Assembly: GCF_003013475.1 (NCBI RefSeq)
Contig: NZ_PXZO01000010.1
Coordinates: 124,001 to 188,000 of the forward strand
DNA length: 64,000 bases
Reading direction: 5' to 3'
Origin: Brevibacillus porteri
GTDB lineage: Bacteria; Bacillota; Bacilli; Brevibacillales; Brevibacillaceae
The notes below the pieces were generated by a model. That model saw nothing but the letters and a program-made list of their open reading frames with translations. It was not told the DNA's origin and ran no database searches. Both the position numbers and the translations under genes were made by a program. Shown here piece by piece: positions 53,458 through 61,678 of the stretch (position 1 is the first letter of the stretch; every line of letters starts with the position of its first letter).

Positions 53458-53755
53458 TTCCCCCATTCGTCCTTTTTGATCAAGCCTCCCGATCATTTTC
53501 GGTAAAAAACGACTATTGCAATGGCATGAACAAGTAGAAGGTATGGTGAAAACGCTCTAATATTGTAAAAATATTGTAATTAACTTGAAAATACTGGATC
53601 TGTATTTTACCATTAGAAAAACAATTTCAAACTACTTAAAAGAGATGGACTAGTAGAAATGGAATTGTTTTTGCATTCAAAAACATAGGTGAAGGAGGCC
53701 CACAGAGAACTGTACTGGGAAACACGAAAACTCTTGCTTGGAAAGGAGCCTCATG

Positions 53756-54523
53756 ATGTTAGAAAGAATTTTGGGCAAACTTTTATTGCTCATCATTACT
53801 CTTGTCACTCTTGTAAATGGATATTTTGTTACGCCGACAAACGCTCAGGATCAATCCGAATATCGCGTGGATTTTAGCGGTGTATCCGCTTCGATCCCTG
53901 TCAATATCCTTACCGGACCGACTACTTCTGCTACTATCATCGACAAGCTTCAACCAAATACCCGTGTACAATTTTCAGGTTGGACCCGAGGTACCTCGCT
54001 CAATGACTTTTGGACAAATGCCCCTGATAATAGATGGTTCTTCTACGAGAAAAATGGCGTGAAGTACTATGTTGCCTCTGCTTTTATTAGCGGAAACCCA
54101 CCTGCAGCCGATCAAAACAATCCCTTCGTTTCGTATCAGGTAACCATTACGACGAATATCCCTGCTCTTAGACAGGCTTATGAAAATGCCATACGAAATT
54201 GGAACAACACAGGCATCGTTTCATTAACACCAACACAAAATGCTCCCATTACCTTAGGTGAAGGCTATGCGAGGGGGTATGATGGATTTGGCTGGTGGCA
54301 ATCGAATGGTTCCAGAGTTACCGGTGGCACCGTCATTCAATGGAACAGAGTGAGCAACAGAAACGCAACTTATTTAGAAGCTTTGGCTACTCATGAAATT
54401 GGACATGTACTACGACTAAATCATAGGTCGGATCACTCGATCATGAATAACTCTTGGTTAACGAGAATCACTGCTCCTACCCAAAACGACATCAATGAGC
54501 TTCGAAACATCTATAGTCGATAA
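53756..54523 (+). CDS. Secreted matrixin-like metalloprotease with SH3-like domain
   Basis: 255 aa from the ATG at 53756 (AAAGGAG upstream; an ATG at 53753 is also possible). Signal peptide ending near PTNAQ. Residues about 45-110 look like a bacterial SH3-type module. The catalytic domain has the metzincin zinc motif HEIGHVLRLNH (about 216-226) and a Met-turn SIMNN nearby (about 232-236), as in M10/M57-type matrixin-like enzymes. No propeptide Cys switch seen. Small extracellular protease; monocistronic. Confidence 0.85.
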   Translation: MLERILGKLLLLIITLVTLVNGYFVTPTNAQDQSEYRVDFSGVSASIPVNILTGPTTSATIIDKLQPNTRVQFSGWTRGTSLNDFWTNAPDNRWFFYEKNGVKYYVASAFISGNPPAADQNNPFVSYQVTITTNIPALRQAYENAIRNWNNTGIVSLTPTQNAPITLGEGYARGYDGFGWWQSNGSRVTGGTVIQWNRVSNRNATYLEALATHEIGHVLRLNHRSDHSIMNNSWLTRITAPTQNDINELRNIYSR

Positions 54524-54564
54524 CTCTATTGCCCACAAAAACAGACGATGCAAGGAACTCTTTT

Positions 54565-54594
54565 GGCTGTCGAGAAAGTCGACGGCCTTTTTTG
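54565..54594 (+). terminator. Terminator of the matrixin-like protease gene
   Basis: GGCTGTCGA / TCGACGGCC stem (one G-U) with 5-nt loop, then a T-run. Confidence 0.8.
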
Positions 54595-54691
54595 ATGAAC
54601 AGCCCCACTCTTGATGATAGACTCCTTTCCTTCTCATTCAACAGCGTATACTATTATAAATATTCCTTACAATTCCTAAAGGAGAATCCCA

Positions 54692-55216
54692 ATGAATAAT
54701 CAAATTCTCAGTACGCGCCTGACTCTCACTCAAGTGGCATTACCCGATTGGGAGCTGATCCGCTCCATCTATTCCAACCCGACACTGATGGAGCATATTG
54801 GAGCGACCATGAGCGAGGAAGATATCCGTCGTAACTTCGAGAAAGAACTCGCTCCGTGGAGCCTCGAATCCACCCACTGGCTGACCTGGATCATACGTGA
54901 AACCGACTCCGGTAACGACGTTGGCTTGATTAGCATCTGCACCCGTAACCGAGAAAATCTCACTGCGGAAGTAGGCTTCATCATACTGGACGGATTCAAA
55001 AGCAAGGGCTATGCAACGGAAGCAATCAGACGCGTATTTGATTTCGCTGTGGATACTTTTGGATTCAAAAAATTTACGGCTGTTTGTTCCGAAGAGCATG
55101 TGGCTTCCCGACGCGTTTTGGAGAAGGCTGGAATGAAGCTGGATAAAATCGTGCCCGAAAGCACTGAAATTGCGGGCAAGATGGTGAGTGACTGTTTTTA
55201 TTCGTTGGAGAGATAA
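54692..55216 (+). CDS. GNAT-family N-acetyltransferase (RimJ/RimL type)
   Basis: 174 aa. Acetyltransferase_3 fold: TRLTLTQVALPDW start, AEVGFIILDGFKSKGYATEAIRRVFDFA (acetyl-CoA pyrophosphate loop around KSKGYA, about 108-113) and NxxSxRVLEKAGM-like EHVASRRVLEKAGM near the end. ATG with AAAGGAG. Acts on protein N-termini or small amines; the substrate is unknown. Followed head-to-tail by a convergent MFS gene with only 12 nt between stops. Confidence 0.88.
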   Translation: MNNQILSTRLTLTQVALPDWELIRSIYSNPTLMEHIGATMSEEDIRRNFEKELAPWSLESTHWLTWIIRETDSGNDVGLISICTRNRENLTAEVGFIILDGFKSKGYATEAIRRVFDFAVDTFGFKKFTAVCSEEHVASRRVLEKAGMKLDKIVPESTEIAGKMVSDCFYSLER

Positions 55217-55228
55217 CGGATCGTTTGC

Positions 55229-56473
55229 TTACATTGCTTTTGGCGGTATTGTACTCGTTGCCTTTGAACCAATATAACGATTTCTAGCTGCACCTAGACC
55301 AAATACAAAGAGCAAGGTTGACGCACAAACCAAAAGTAGAAGTGGAACAGTCCAGCTATCCGTTACATCATGCAGATATCCGAAAAAGGTCGGGCCAATT
55401 GCAGCAAGTAGGTATCCAACTGATTGAGCCATACCGGACAGCTCTGCAGCCTGTTGGGCATTCTCTGTACGTAAGCCAAAAAACATCATCGATAAACTAA
55501 ATGCAAAACCTCCACCAATTCCTAGCAGGATGATCCACCAAACAATAAAATTCGAGCTTCCGTAAAGTAATCCAAGCGTTCCCATTAAAAGCAAAATGGT
55601 CGTAATCGTAACTAATGAACGTTGACTGGACATACGCCCTGCGATAATCGGAACGACAAAAGTAAATGGAAGCAAGGCTAACTGCATCATGGAAAGTAAC
55701 CAACCAGATTGATCGGAACTTGTTCCTTGCTGTTTTAAGATTTCAGGTAGCCATGTGATAAGTACATAGAAAAACATAGATTGGAGTCCCATAAACAAGC
55801 TTACTTGCCACGCTAATGCGGAACGCCATAAATTCACACTGCTATCAGCCGATTGATTTTGAACGGTGGCTGTTTCCCTATTGCGTCGTTTCATTTGAGG
55901 TAACCAAAATAATACGGATGCCAAACTAAGAATGCCCCATATACCCAATGCCCCTTGCCAACCAATTCCTAATCCAACTGCAATGGGGATACTAATACCA
56001 GATGCTATTGCCCCCAATAAATTCATAGAAACGGAATATACACCAGTCATTAAACCAATTCGCCCAGGAAACTCCTGTTTAATAAGGCTAGGCAACAATA
56101 CATTCGAAACGGAAATTGCCAATCCAAGAACAGCAGTACCGATATATAAAGTAGTGATTCCTGAGAAAGAACGCAAAATAACCCCAAAAGTAAGAAGGAT
56201 GATGGAAATTAGAATCATGACTTCTACTCCAAACTTTCGTCCTAATTTAGGAACAATAGGAGAAAAAAGTGCAAAGGCTACTAGGGGCAACGTGGTAATC
56301 ATACCTGCCAGGGTATTCGAAATATGAACATCGTCCCTAATCAGACCAACTAGAGGACCCACCGAGGTTAAAGGAGCTCGTAAATTAGCTGCAATAAATA
56401 TAATGCCTACAATAACCACCCAAGCTGCTGATCTAGTGACATTTGTATTTGATTTTATATCTTGAGTGCTCAT
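55229..56473 (-). CDS. MFS transporter, CynX/NimT family
   Basis: 414 aa from the ATG at 56473 (GAAGGAGGGAAA upstream); longer in-frame starts lack a ribosome binding site. Twelve membrane segments with N-terminal FIAANLRAPLTSVGPLVGLI, the CynX/NimT signature region, and PKLGRKFGVE at the first cytoplasmic loop. Related proteins move cyanate, nitroimidazoles or other small compounds. Encoded downstream of an XRE/cupin regulator in the same direction, with a palindrome in between. Confidence 0.85.
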   Translation of the reverse strand: MSTQDIKSNTNVTRSAAWVVIVGIIFIAANLRAPLTSVGPLVGLIRDDVHISNTLAGMITTLPLVAFALFSPIVPKLGRKFGVEVMILISIILLTFGVILRSFSGITTLYIGTAVLGLAISVSNVLLPSLIKQEFPGRIGLMTGVYSVSMNLLGAIASGISIPIAVGLGIGWQGALGIWGILSLASVLFWLPQMKRRNRETATVQNQSADSSVNLWRSALAWQVSLFMGLQSMFFYVLITWLPEILKQQGTSSDQSGWLLSMMQLALLPFTFVVPIIAGRMSSQRSLVTITTILLLMGTLGLLYGSSNFIVWWIILLGIGGGFAFSLSMMFFGLRTENAQQAAELSGMAQSVGYLLAAIGPTFFGYLHDVTDSWTVPLLLLVCASTLLFVFGLGAARNRYIGSKATSTIPPKAM

Positions 56474-56510
56474 CATTTTCCCTCCTTCATTCAAAACCGA
56501 AATAAAAAGC

Positions 56511-56554
56511 ATATTATAATATACTTTTATCCAAACAACATATACTATAGTATA
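56511..56554 (-). promoter_or_regulatory. Promoter and palindromic operator candidate before the MFS gene
   Basis: On the minus strand TTGTTT (56533-56538), 16-nt spacer, TAATAT (56511-56516). Directly upstream is a perfect 14-bp palindrome TATACTATAGTATA (56541-56554). A site for the neighbouring XRE/cupin regulator is plausible. Confidence 0.45.
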
Positions 56555-56584
56555 ACAAACAACGATTGTCCAATATCTATCCTC

Positions 56585-56630
56585 CAAAAAAATAACCCTC
56601 TAGCAACCATTCGGTCGATAAAGGGTCATC
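56585..56630 (-). terminator. Weak terminator after the XRE/cupin gene
   Basis: On the minus strand ACCCT/AGGGT with an inner ACC/GGT helix, followed by TATTTTTTT. Confidence 0.4.
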
Positions 56631-56657
56631 GTCTATGAAAATACAAGGGATCGATTT

Positions 56658-57227
56658 TCAGACCCCGTATTTCAATATAATATGGATCACAACAAGATCG
56701 TCGGTTTGATTTATATATGAATGCGTGCCATCTGCACAAAAACTAATTGAGTCGTATTGATTCAAGAGGTATGACTCATTATTGACATGAATGGAAAGGG
56801 TCCCTGACATGACTGTCGCAATTTCCGTTGTATTGTGGTGATGCTTCTCTGGATAGTATGAGCTATTCGGTTGTAAATAAGCTCGATACGTTTCCATTTC
56901 ATTACTTACGTTTTGAAAGATTGGCTCAATGACCCAATCTTTATTATCCCCAGCAATTCTGAGTCCCTTCCCAGCTCTGGACAGATTCACACTGTTTTCA
57001 GATGAGAATAAAGCCAAGAGTGGTATCGATAAGCATTTCGAAATTTTCCACAACATCCCGATTGTTGGGTTGGTTTCTCCACGTTCAATATTTCCAAGTG
57101 TCAGCTTGCTCACACCGGATAATTCTGATAAATCTTCAAGGCTCAAATGTTTCTCTTTACGAATTTTTTTTAATACCCCTCCAACCTGTAAAACAACTTG
57201 TTTGGGATCATCGGTTTCTAGATTCAC
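56658..57227 (-). CDS. XRE-family regulator with C-terminal cupin domain
   Basis: 189 aa from a GTG at 57227 (AAAGGGAGG 6 nt upstream). Residues about 12-68 form a Cro/CI-type HTH (SLEDLSELSGVSKLTLGNIE). Residues about 110-187 form a small cupin with HHHNTTEIATVMSG metal/ligand motif. Such proteins sense a small molecule and control catabolic or transport genes; the CynX-type transporter downstream is the likely target. Confidence 0.9.
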   Translation of the reverse strand: MNLETDDPKQVVLQVGGVLKKIRKEKHLSLEDLSELSGVSKLTLGNIERGETNPTIGMLWKISKCLSIPLLALFSSENSVNLSRAGKGLRIAGDNKDWVIEPIFQNVSNEMETYRAYLQPNSSYYPEKHHHNTTEIATVMSGTLSIHVNNESYLLNQYDSISFCADGTHSYINQTDDLVVIHIILKYGV

Positions 57228-57357
57228 TTTAAGCCTCCCTTTGCAATATCGATGGAAACTATACCAGATCACCCATCATTCCATTCATTATGTCTATTAT
57301 ATTATACTTTGATCATGTCTGTTTTCTCTTAACTTCTGGATTTAGTCATTAACCCCA

Positions 57358-57392
57358 TAAAAAAGAAACCCTTCCTGCCAAAACAGAAAGGG
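57358..57392 (-). terminator. Terminator of the des-desKR operon
   Basis: On the minus strand CCCTTTCTG / CAGGAAGGG, 6-nt loop, then TTTCTTTTTT; about 20 nt after the desR stop. Confidence 0.75.
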
Positions 57393-57410
57393 CCTCCTCC
57401 AGCTGGTCTG

Positions 57411-58010
57411 CTACTTAAACCAGCCTTTTTCCTTGGAATGCATAATCGCTTCAATTCGATTGCTCACACCGAGCTTGTCGAGAATGACGGAGATATAATT
57501 CCGCACAGTCCCTGTCGTAATGTACAGCTGGCTGGCAATCTCCTTGGTGTTCTTCCCGTCAGCGATCAAGAGCAGGACTTCCTTTTCCCGCACCGTCAGC
57601 GGATTCTCCTGGCCGTATGCCTCATCCACCAGCTCAGGCGCATAGATTCGTCTGCCTGCCATGATACTGCGAATCGAGCTAGCCAGCTCTTCGCTTGGGC
57701 TGTCTTTGAGCAAGTAGCCGTTAGCACCTGCCTTTAGCGCTCGTTCGAAGTAACCTGGGCGGGCAAAGGTCGTGAGAATCATCACCTTGCAGCCGCTACC
57801 TTTCAATTCCTCGGCAGCGTCTAATCCGCTTTTGACCGGCATTTCGATATCCATGATGCAAATGTCGGGTTGATGCTGATGCACGAGTTTGACGGCATCC
57901 TCCCCATTACTTGCTCTGCCGACGACCTTCATATCCTCTTCCAAATCGAGCAGGGAAGCAAGGGCTCCTAAAAGCATCCGCTGATCCTCTGCAATGACAA
58001 TGCGAATCAT
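57411..58010 (-). CDS. desR: Response regulator DesR (membrane fluidity)
   Basis: 199 aa, the same length as B. subtilis DesR. NarL-type receiver with phosphoryl Asp in CIMDIEMPVKSG (about 54) and LuxR-type HTH (LTVREKEVLLLIADGKNTKEIA then TTGTVRNYISVILDKLG). It activates des on membrane cooling when phosphorylated by DesK. ATGA overlap with the kinase gene. Identification rests on the des-desK-desR order as well as sequence. Confidence 0.9.
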   Translation of the reverse strand: MIRIVIAEDQRMLLGALASLLDLEEDMKVVGRASNGEDAVKLVHQHQPDICIMDIEMPVKSGLDAAEELKGSGCKVMILTTFARPGYFERALKAGANGYLLKDSPSEELASSIRSIMAGRRIYAPELVDEAYGQENPLTVREKEVLLLIADGKNTKEIASQLYITTGTVRNYISVILDKLGVSNRIEAIMHSKEKGWFK

Positions 58011-59149
58011 CCTCCCGCCTCCTGTTCTGGTTGTTTGAAGACATTGGGTACCCGAATCACTAGCTGTGTTCCAGACTCCGAGGACTGGATTTCCATGCTT
58101 CCGTTGACAAATTCCAGCCGTTCCTTCATCCCACGCAAACCGTTGCCTCTGTAAACCAATTCCTCCGCCATTCCGATTCCATTATCCGTTACGCTTACGA
58201 CGAGGTCGGTACGAGTGGGCTCGATGACAATGGAACAGTCCGTGGCATTGCTATGCTTCACAATATTGTTGACCGCTTCTTTCAGGCACATGCACAACAC
58301 GTTTTCCGTCATCAGCGAAGTGTTGGTTAGATTCGTATCGCCTTCCAGCACGAATTCAATTTCCGCTGCCTTGAAAATTTGCTTGATCCGAAACATCTCA
58401 TCTTCTAGCCGCGTCCCACGCATTTGCGTGACCATTTCCCGCACTTCTTTTAAAGCGATACGCGCCGTCTGCCTGATTTCCTCCAGCTCCGTTCTCGCCA
58501 GAGCAGGATTTTTGTTGATCAGCTTGTTCGCCAAATCGCTTTTCAACCCAATCAAGGAGAGCTTCTGCCCCAACGTATCGTGCAAGTCACGGGCAATGCG
58601 TTGGCGTTCCTCGAGCTTGACCAGCTCTGAAATCCGCTTGTTCGCATGCTCCAGCTCTCCCTGCAGCTTCTCTCGCTTATTCCAGTTGTACGTGGTCACG
58701 GGCAAGAGAATGACTGCAATCATGCTAACCAAAACAAACGGAAGCTGGCCAATCAGTTGAGTGTTTTTGGTGAAAAAGCCGATGTTGACTGATATGGTGG
58801 TGCTAATCAAATGTATTGTGTATAGCGTAGCAAAACCGATCTTGTTCTGGATATTCCCGATAAAAAACGCCAGGAAGAGCGAAAAATACACATAGCCGAA
58901 CATCAAGGTCATAGCGACCGATATGATAATCTGCACACTCGTCCAAAAGTAAATCAGCCAGCCCTTTGACAGGAAAGAGAATACATAGCAAACGAAAAAC
59001 AAAATGATCATGATGATTCCGATCACAGCTTCGTACGTCGAAGAGGACCGAAAGATGAAATAGAATGGCAGGATGTAGAAGACAACCCACACATAAGGGC
59101 TCAAGCCCGTATTTTTTTGAAGAATGTGATACCACTTCTGCTTCTGCAT
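58007..59149 (-). CDS. desK: Thermosensor histidine kinase DesK
   Basis: 380 aa from the ATG at 59149 (AAAAGGTGGG upstream; a TTG 48 nt earlier is less likely). Four to five membrane segments (about 18-170) form the thickness/fluidity sensor, followed by a linker helix. The HisKA_3 domain has ARDLHDTLGQKLSLI (phospho-His about 188). The HATPase has NIVKHS and DNGIGM. Cold thickens the membrane and favours kinase activity in the B. subtilis homologue. Partner of DesR. Confidence 0.9.
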   Translation of the reverse strand: MQKQKWYHILQKNTGLSPYVWVVFYILPFYFIFRSSSTYEAVIGIIMIILFFVCYVFSFLSKGWLIYFWTSVQIIISVAMTLMFGYVYFSLFLAFFIGNIQNKIGFATLYTIHLISTTISVNIGFFTKNTQLIGQLPFVLVSMIAVILLPVTTYNWNKREKLQGELEHANKRISELVKLEERQRIARDLHDTLGQKLSLIGLKSDLANKLINKNPALARTELEEIRQTARIALKEVREMVTQMRGTRLEDEMFRIKQIFKAAEIEFVLEGDTNLTNTSLMTENVLCMCLKEAVNNIVKHSNATDCSIVIEPTRTDLVVSVTDNGIGMAEELVYRGNGLRGMKERLEFVNGSMEIQSSESGTQLVIRVPNVFKQPEQEAGG

Positions 59150-59212
59150 ACTTGCCCACCTTTTCTTCGCCACTCTCTCAAGTGTATCGGAATTCAAAGG
59201 TTTATGGCAGGC

Positions 59213-60271
59213 TTATTTTCCTTCCAAACTTGGTTTGGAGCCTTGGAGTGCATCTATGATTGCTTCCGATTGAGCAGCAGCCAGCCGCTTGATGCCTTTG
59301 AAGCTCACAAAACGTTTGTTGCTCTCATCCCATAAATGAAAACGCAGGCACTGCAAGCTGGCCGCCAGTGTAATCGTTGTCGCCATGTGAAGCGGCGGTG
59401 TCTCGTTATGTGCTTCTTCCAGGTTGTAATTCGGTACGCGTGGGCTTAAGTGATGAACATGGTGAAAACCAATATTGCCTGTGATCCATTGCAAAACCTT
59501 CGGGAGCTTGTAGTAGGAGCTTCCTTCTACTGCTGCTTTCACGTAGCTCCACTCTTCATCGTTCTCAAAGTACGAATCCTCATACGTATGCTGCACATAA
59601 AACAGCCAAATCCCAAACAAGCCAGAGACGAAAAAGATCGGACCTTGAATCAACAGGAATGCTTGCCAGCCAACCGCCCAGATCAAAAGCGCATAAAGAC
59701 CGACCAGCAGCACATTCGTCAAATACGTATTCAACCGCTCTTTGCGGCGAGCTCGCTTCACATTAAACCGATACTGAAGCAAAAAGACAAAAATAGGTCC
59801 CAAACCAAACATCACGATCGGATTGCGATACAGCCGATAAGCGATTTTATTCCAAGTAGAAGCCTCGAGATATTCATTGACAGTCATCATCCACAAATCA
59901 CCTACGCCTCGTTTATCGAGGTTGCTACTCGTTGCGTGGTGAATATTGTGACTGTTTTTCCATTGTTCATAAGGGACGAGGGTCAGCACACCGGTAATCG
60001 TACCAACGATGTCATTCGCCAGACGATTTTTGAAAAAGGATTGGTGGCAGCAATCGTGACAAATGATGAAGGTACGTATGACAAAGCCGGCTGCGACAAT
60101 GACGATAGGCAGCGTGAGCCAATAGGACACAGACAGACTGAGATAAGCACCGTACCAGAGTAGAATCAGTGGAACTAGCGTATTGATCAGCTGTCGGATA
60201 CTCTTTTTCATATCTGATTTTTCAAAGGGGGCAACATTCTTTTTCAACTCGGCAATATTAGCTTGATGCAT
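59213..60271 (-). CDS. des: Membrane fatty acid desaturase Des
   Basis: 352 aa, the length of B. subtilis Des. Three histidine boxes for the di-iron site: HDCCHQ (about 75-80), HNIHH (about 111-115) and HHVHH (about 276-280), with hydrophobic segments between. Start ATG at 60271 (GAGGAGG upstream). It adds a double bond to lipid acyl chains in the cold. First gene of des-desK-desR, all minus strand; a DesR-like palindrome is about 120 nt upstream. Confidence 0.95.
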   Translation of the reverse strand: MHQANIAELKKNVAPFEKSDMKKSIRQLINTLVPLILLWYGAYLSLSVSYWLTLPIVIVAAGFVIRTFIICHDCCHQSFFKNRLANDIVGTITGVLTLVPYEQWKNSHNIHHATSSNLDKRGVGDLWMMTVNEYLEASTWNKIAYRLYRNPIVMFGLGPIFVFLLQYRFNVKRARRKERLNTYLTNVLLVGLYALLIWAVGWQAFLLIQGPIFFVSGLFGIWLFYVQHTYEDSYFENDEEWSYVKAAVEGSSYYKLPKVLQWITGNIGFHHVHHLSPRVPNYNLEEAHNETPPLHMATTITLAASLQCLRFHLWDESNKRFVSFKGIKRLAAAQSEAIIDALQGSKPSLEGK

Positions 60272-60390
60272 CAATTGTTTCCTCCTCGATCGAAGCGTAC
60301 AGGGACATGTAAATTCGCCGGACGCAATATTCTATCTTTATTGTAAAAAATAGCGTCTAGCCGCTGTAGTCATAAACGTCAAGTCGAGGA

Positions 60391-60406
60391 CATGACAAAT
60401 GTCATG
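60391..60406. promoter_or_regulatory. DesR operator candidate upstream of des
   Basis: CATGACA-AA-TGTCATG is a perfect 7-bp inverted repeat, close in type to the known DesR core of GTCAT/ATGAC arms. A looser half-site pair (GTCAT...CGTC) lies at about 60369-60380, nearer the gene, as expected for tandem sites that recruit polymerase. Confidence 0.6.
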
Positions 60407-60470
60407 GTTGAACAAACGACTGGGAAATTTAGGGTGCATAAACCAAGCGGAACATCCCATATTATGCCAA

Positions 60471-60510
60471 GAAAAGACCCCATCCATACTTCGGATGAGG
60501 TCTTTGGCTT
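60471..60510 (-). terminator. Terminator of the siderophore-binding protein gene
   Basis: AAGACCTCATCC / GGATGGGGTCTT stem (12 bp, one G-U) with a T-containing tail on the minus strand. Confidence 0.75.
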
Positions 60511-60526
60511 TGACGTCGTATTCTTC

Positions 60527-61561
60527 TTACTTCACATCGAGGCGCTTCATGATATCTTCGAGCAGCAGATTCGCTGCCTTGATGCCGCCTGCTTTGTTCC
60601 AAACCGTTTCGTCTACTTGGAAAACTTGATTGGTCTTCGCCACATTCAGAGATTTGAAGACTGGGCTTTCCATCCATTTTTTCGCGTTGTTCGCAATGTC
60701 TTTAGATTCTTTCGTTGGCTCCGTTACCCAGTAGAACAGGATGTCCCCGTCCATAGCGGACATACCTTCTTCGCTGATCATTTCTGCAAAGTTGTTTACG
60801 TCCTGGGAAGCTGGACGTGCGAGTCCCAGCTGATCGAGCAGCACACCGCTAAAGGTATCTTTTTGATAGATTTGTACGCCTTTTTTGGAGAATTTCGCTA
60901 CGGATACTTTAGTAGAAGCTTTAGGACCCAGCTTTGCTTTCGCAGCAGCTACACGGTCGTCGAATTCTTTCAGAACTTGCTCGCCTTCCGCCTTCTTGTT
61001 CAGTGCTTCTGCATAGAGCGTGAAGTTGCTTTTCCATCTACCAGACAACTCTTCAGAGAATACGGTTGGAGCGATTTTGGACAGTTGATCGTAAATCTTT
61101 TCATGACGTACTTTGTTTCCGATGATCAAATCAGGGCTCAGGCTTACAATCGCTTCGAGATTCGGCTGGTCTTCGAAGCCCAACACTTCTACACCTGTCA
61201 TCTCATCCTTGATGTGAGGATACCAAGGATCTTCATCCCAGGACTGTACAGCAGCGATTGGCTTAACGCCAAGTGCAAGCAAGGCTTCGGTACCTTCATT
61301 TGTTAAAATAACCACGCGTTCTGGTGTTCCTTTAATTGGAGTGGTGCCCATTGCGTGTTTCACTTCACGTACTTCATTAGAATCGGCTGGTGCTGTTTGC
61401 GCTGGTGCTGGAGTAGCCTCAGTCGTCGTTCCCGATGCAGCTGGCGTCTGTTGAGCTTGATTGGCATTGCCTCCGCAACCGGCAAGGACAACCAGCAAGC
61501 ACAGCGCGAAGAAGCTGGTCATGATGTGGCGCATGGTACGTAAACTGGTCTTACTTTTCAT
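60527..61561 (-). CDS. Iron(III)-siderophore ABC transporter binding lipoprotein (FeuA/YxeB-like)
   Basis: 344 aa from the ATG at 61561; the ribosome binding site is weak (GGGGG far upstream). Signal peptide with lipobox VVLAGC (Cys about 30), a Gln/Thr/Ala/Pro-rich linker, then the class III fold (TPERVVILTNEGTEALLAL, SLSPDLIIGNKVRHEK, the linking helix, then FYWVTEPTKESKD). A perfect-looking Fur box at 61597 precedes it. Next to a Btr-like activator and a FecCD permease, so part of siderophore import. Confidence 0.9.
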   Translation of the reverse strand: MKSKTSLRTMRHIMTSFFALCLLVVLAGCGGNANQAQQTPAASGTTTEATPAPAQTAPADSNEVREVKHAMGTTPIKGTPERVVILTNEGTEALLALGVKPIAAVQSWDEDPWYPHIKDEMTGVEVLGFEDQPNLEAIVSLSPDLIIGNKVRHEKIYDQLSKIAPTVFSEELSGRWKSNFTLYAEALNKKAEGEQVLKEFDDRVAAAKAKLGPKASTKVSVAKFSKKGVQIYQKDTFSGVLLDQLGLARPASQDVNNFAEMISEEGMSAMDGDILFYWVTEPTKESKDIANNAKKWMESPVFKSLNVAKTNQVFQVDETVWNKAGGIKAANLLLEDIMKRLDVK

Positions 61562-61596
61562 ATCGAGAGTGCCCCCACTTCTGCTTATCAACTTAG

Positions 61597-61611
61597 TGAT
61601 AACAATTATCA
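61597..61611 (-). promoter_or_regulatory. Fur box before the siderophore-binding protein gene
   Basis: TGATAACAATTATCA matches the 7-1-7 consensus at 13 of 14 informative positions, 36 nt upstream of the start codon. Confidence 0.8.
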
Positions 61612-61678
61612 ATTGATAGTATATAGAGACTCCTCTTACTTTTCTATGGACATGATTGTCTAATTACCATGGACCAGA

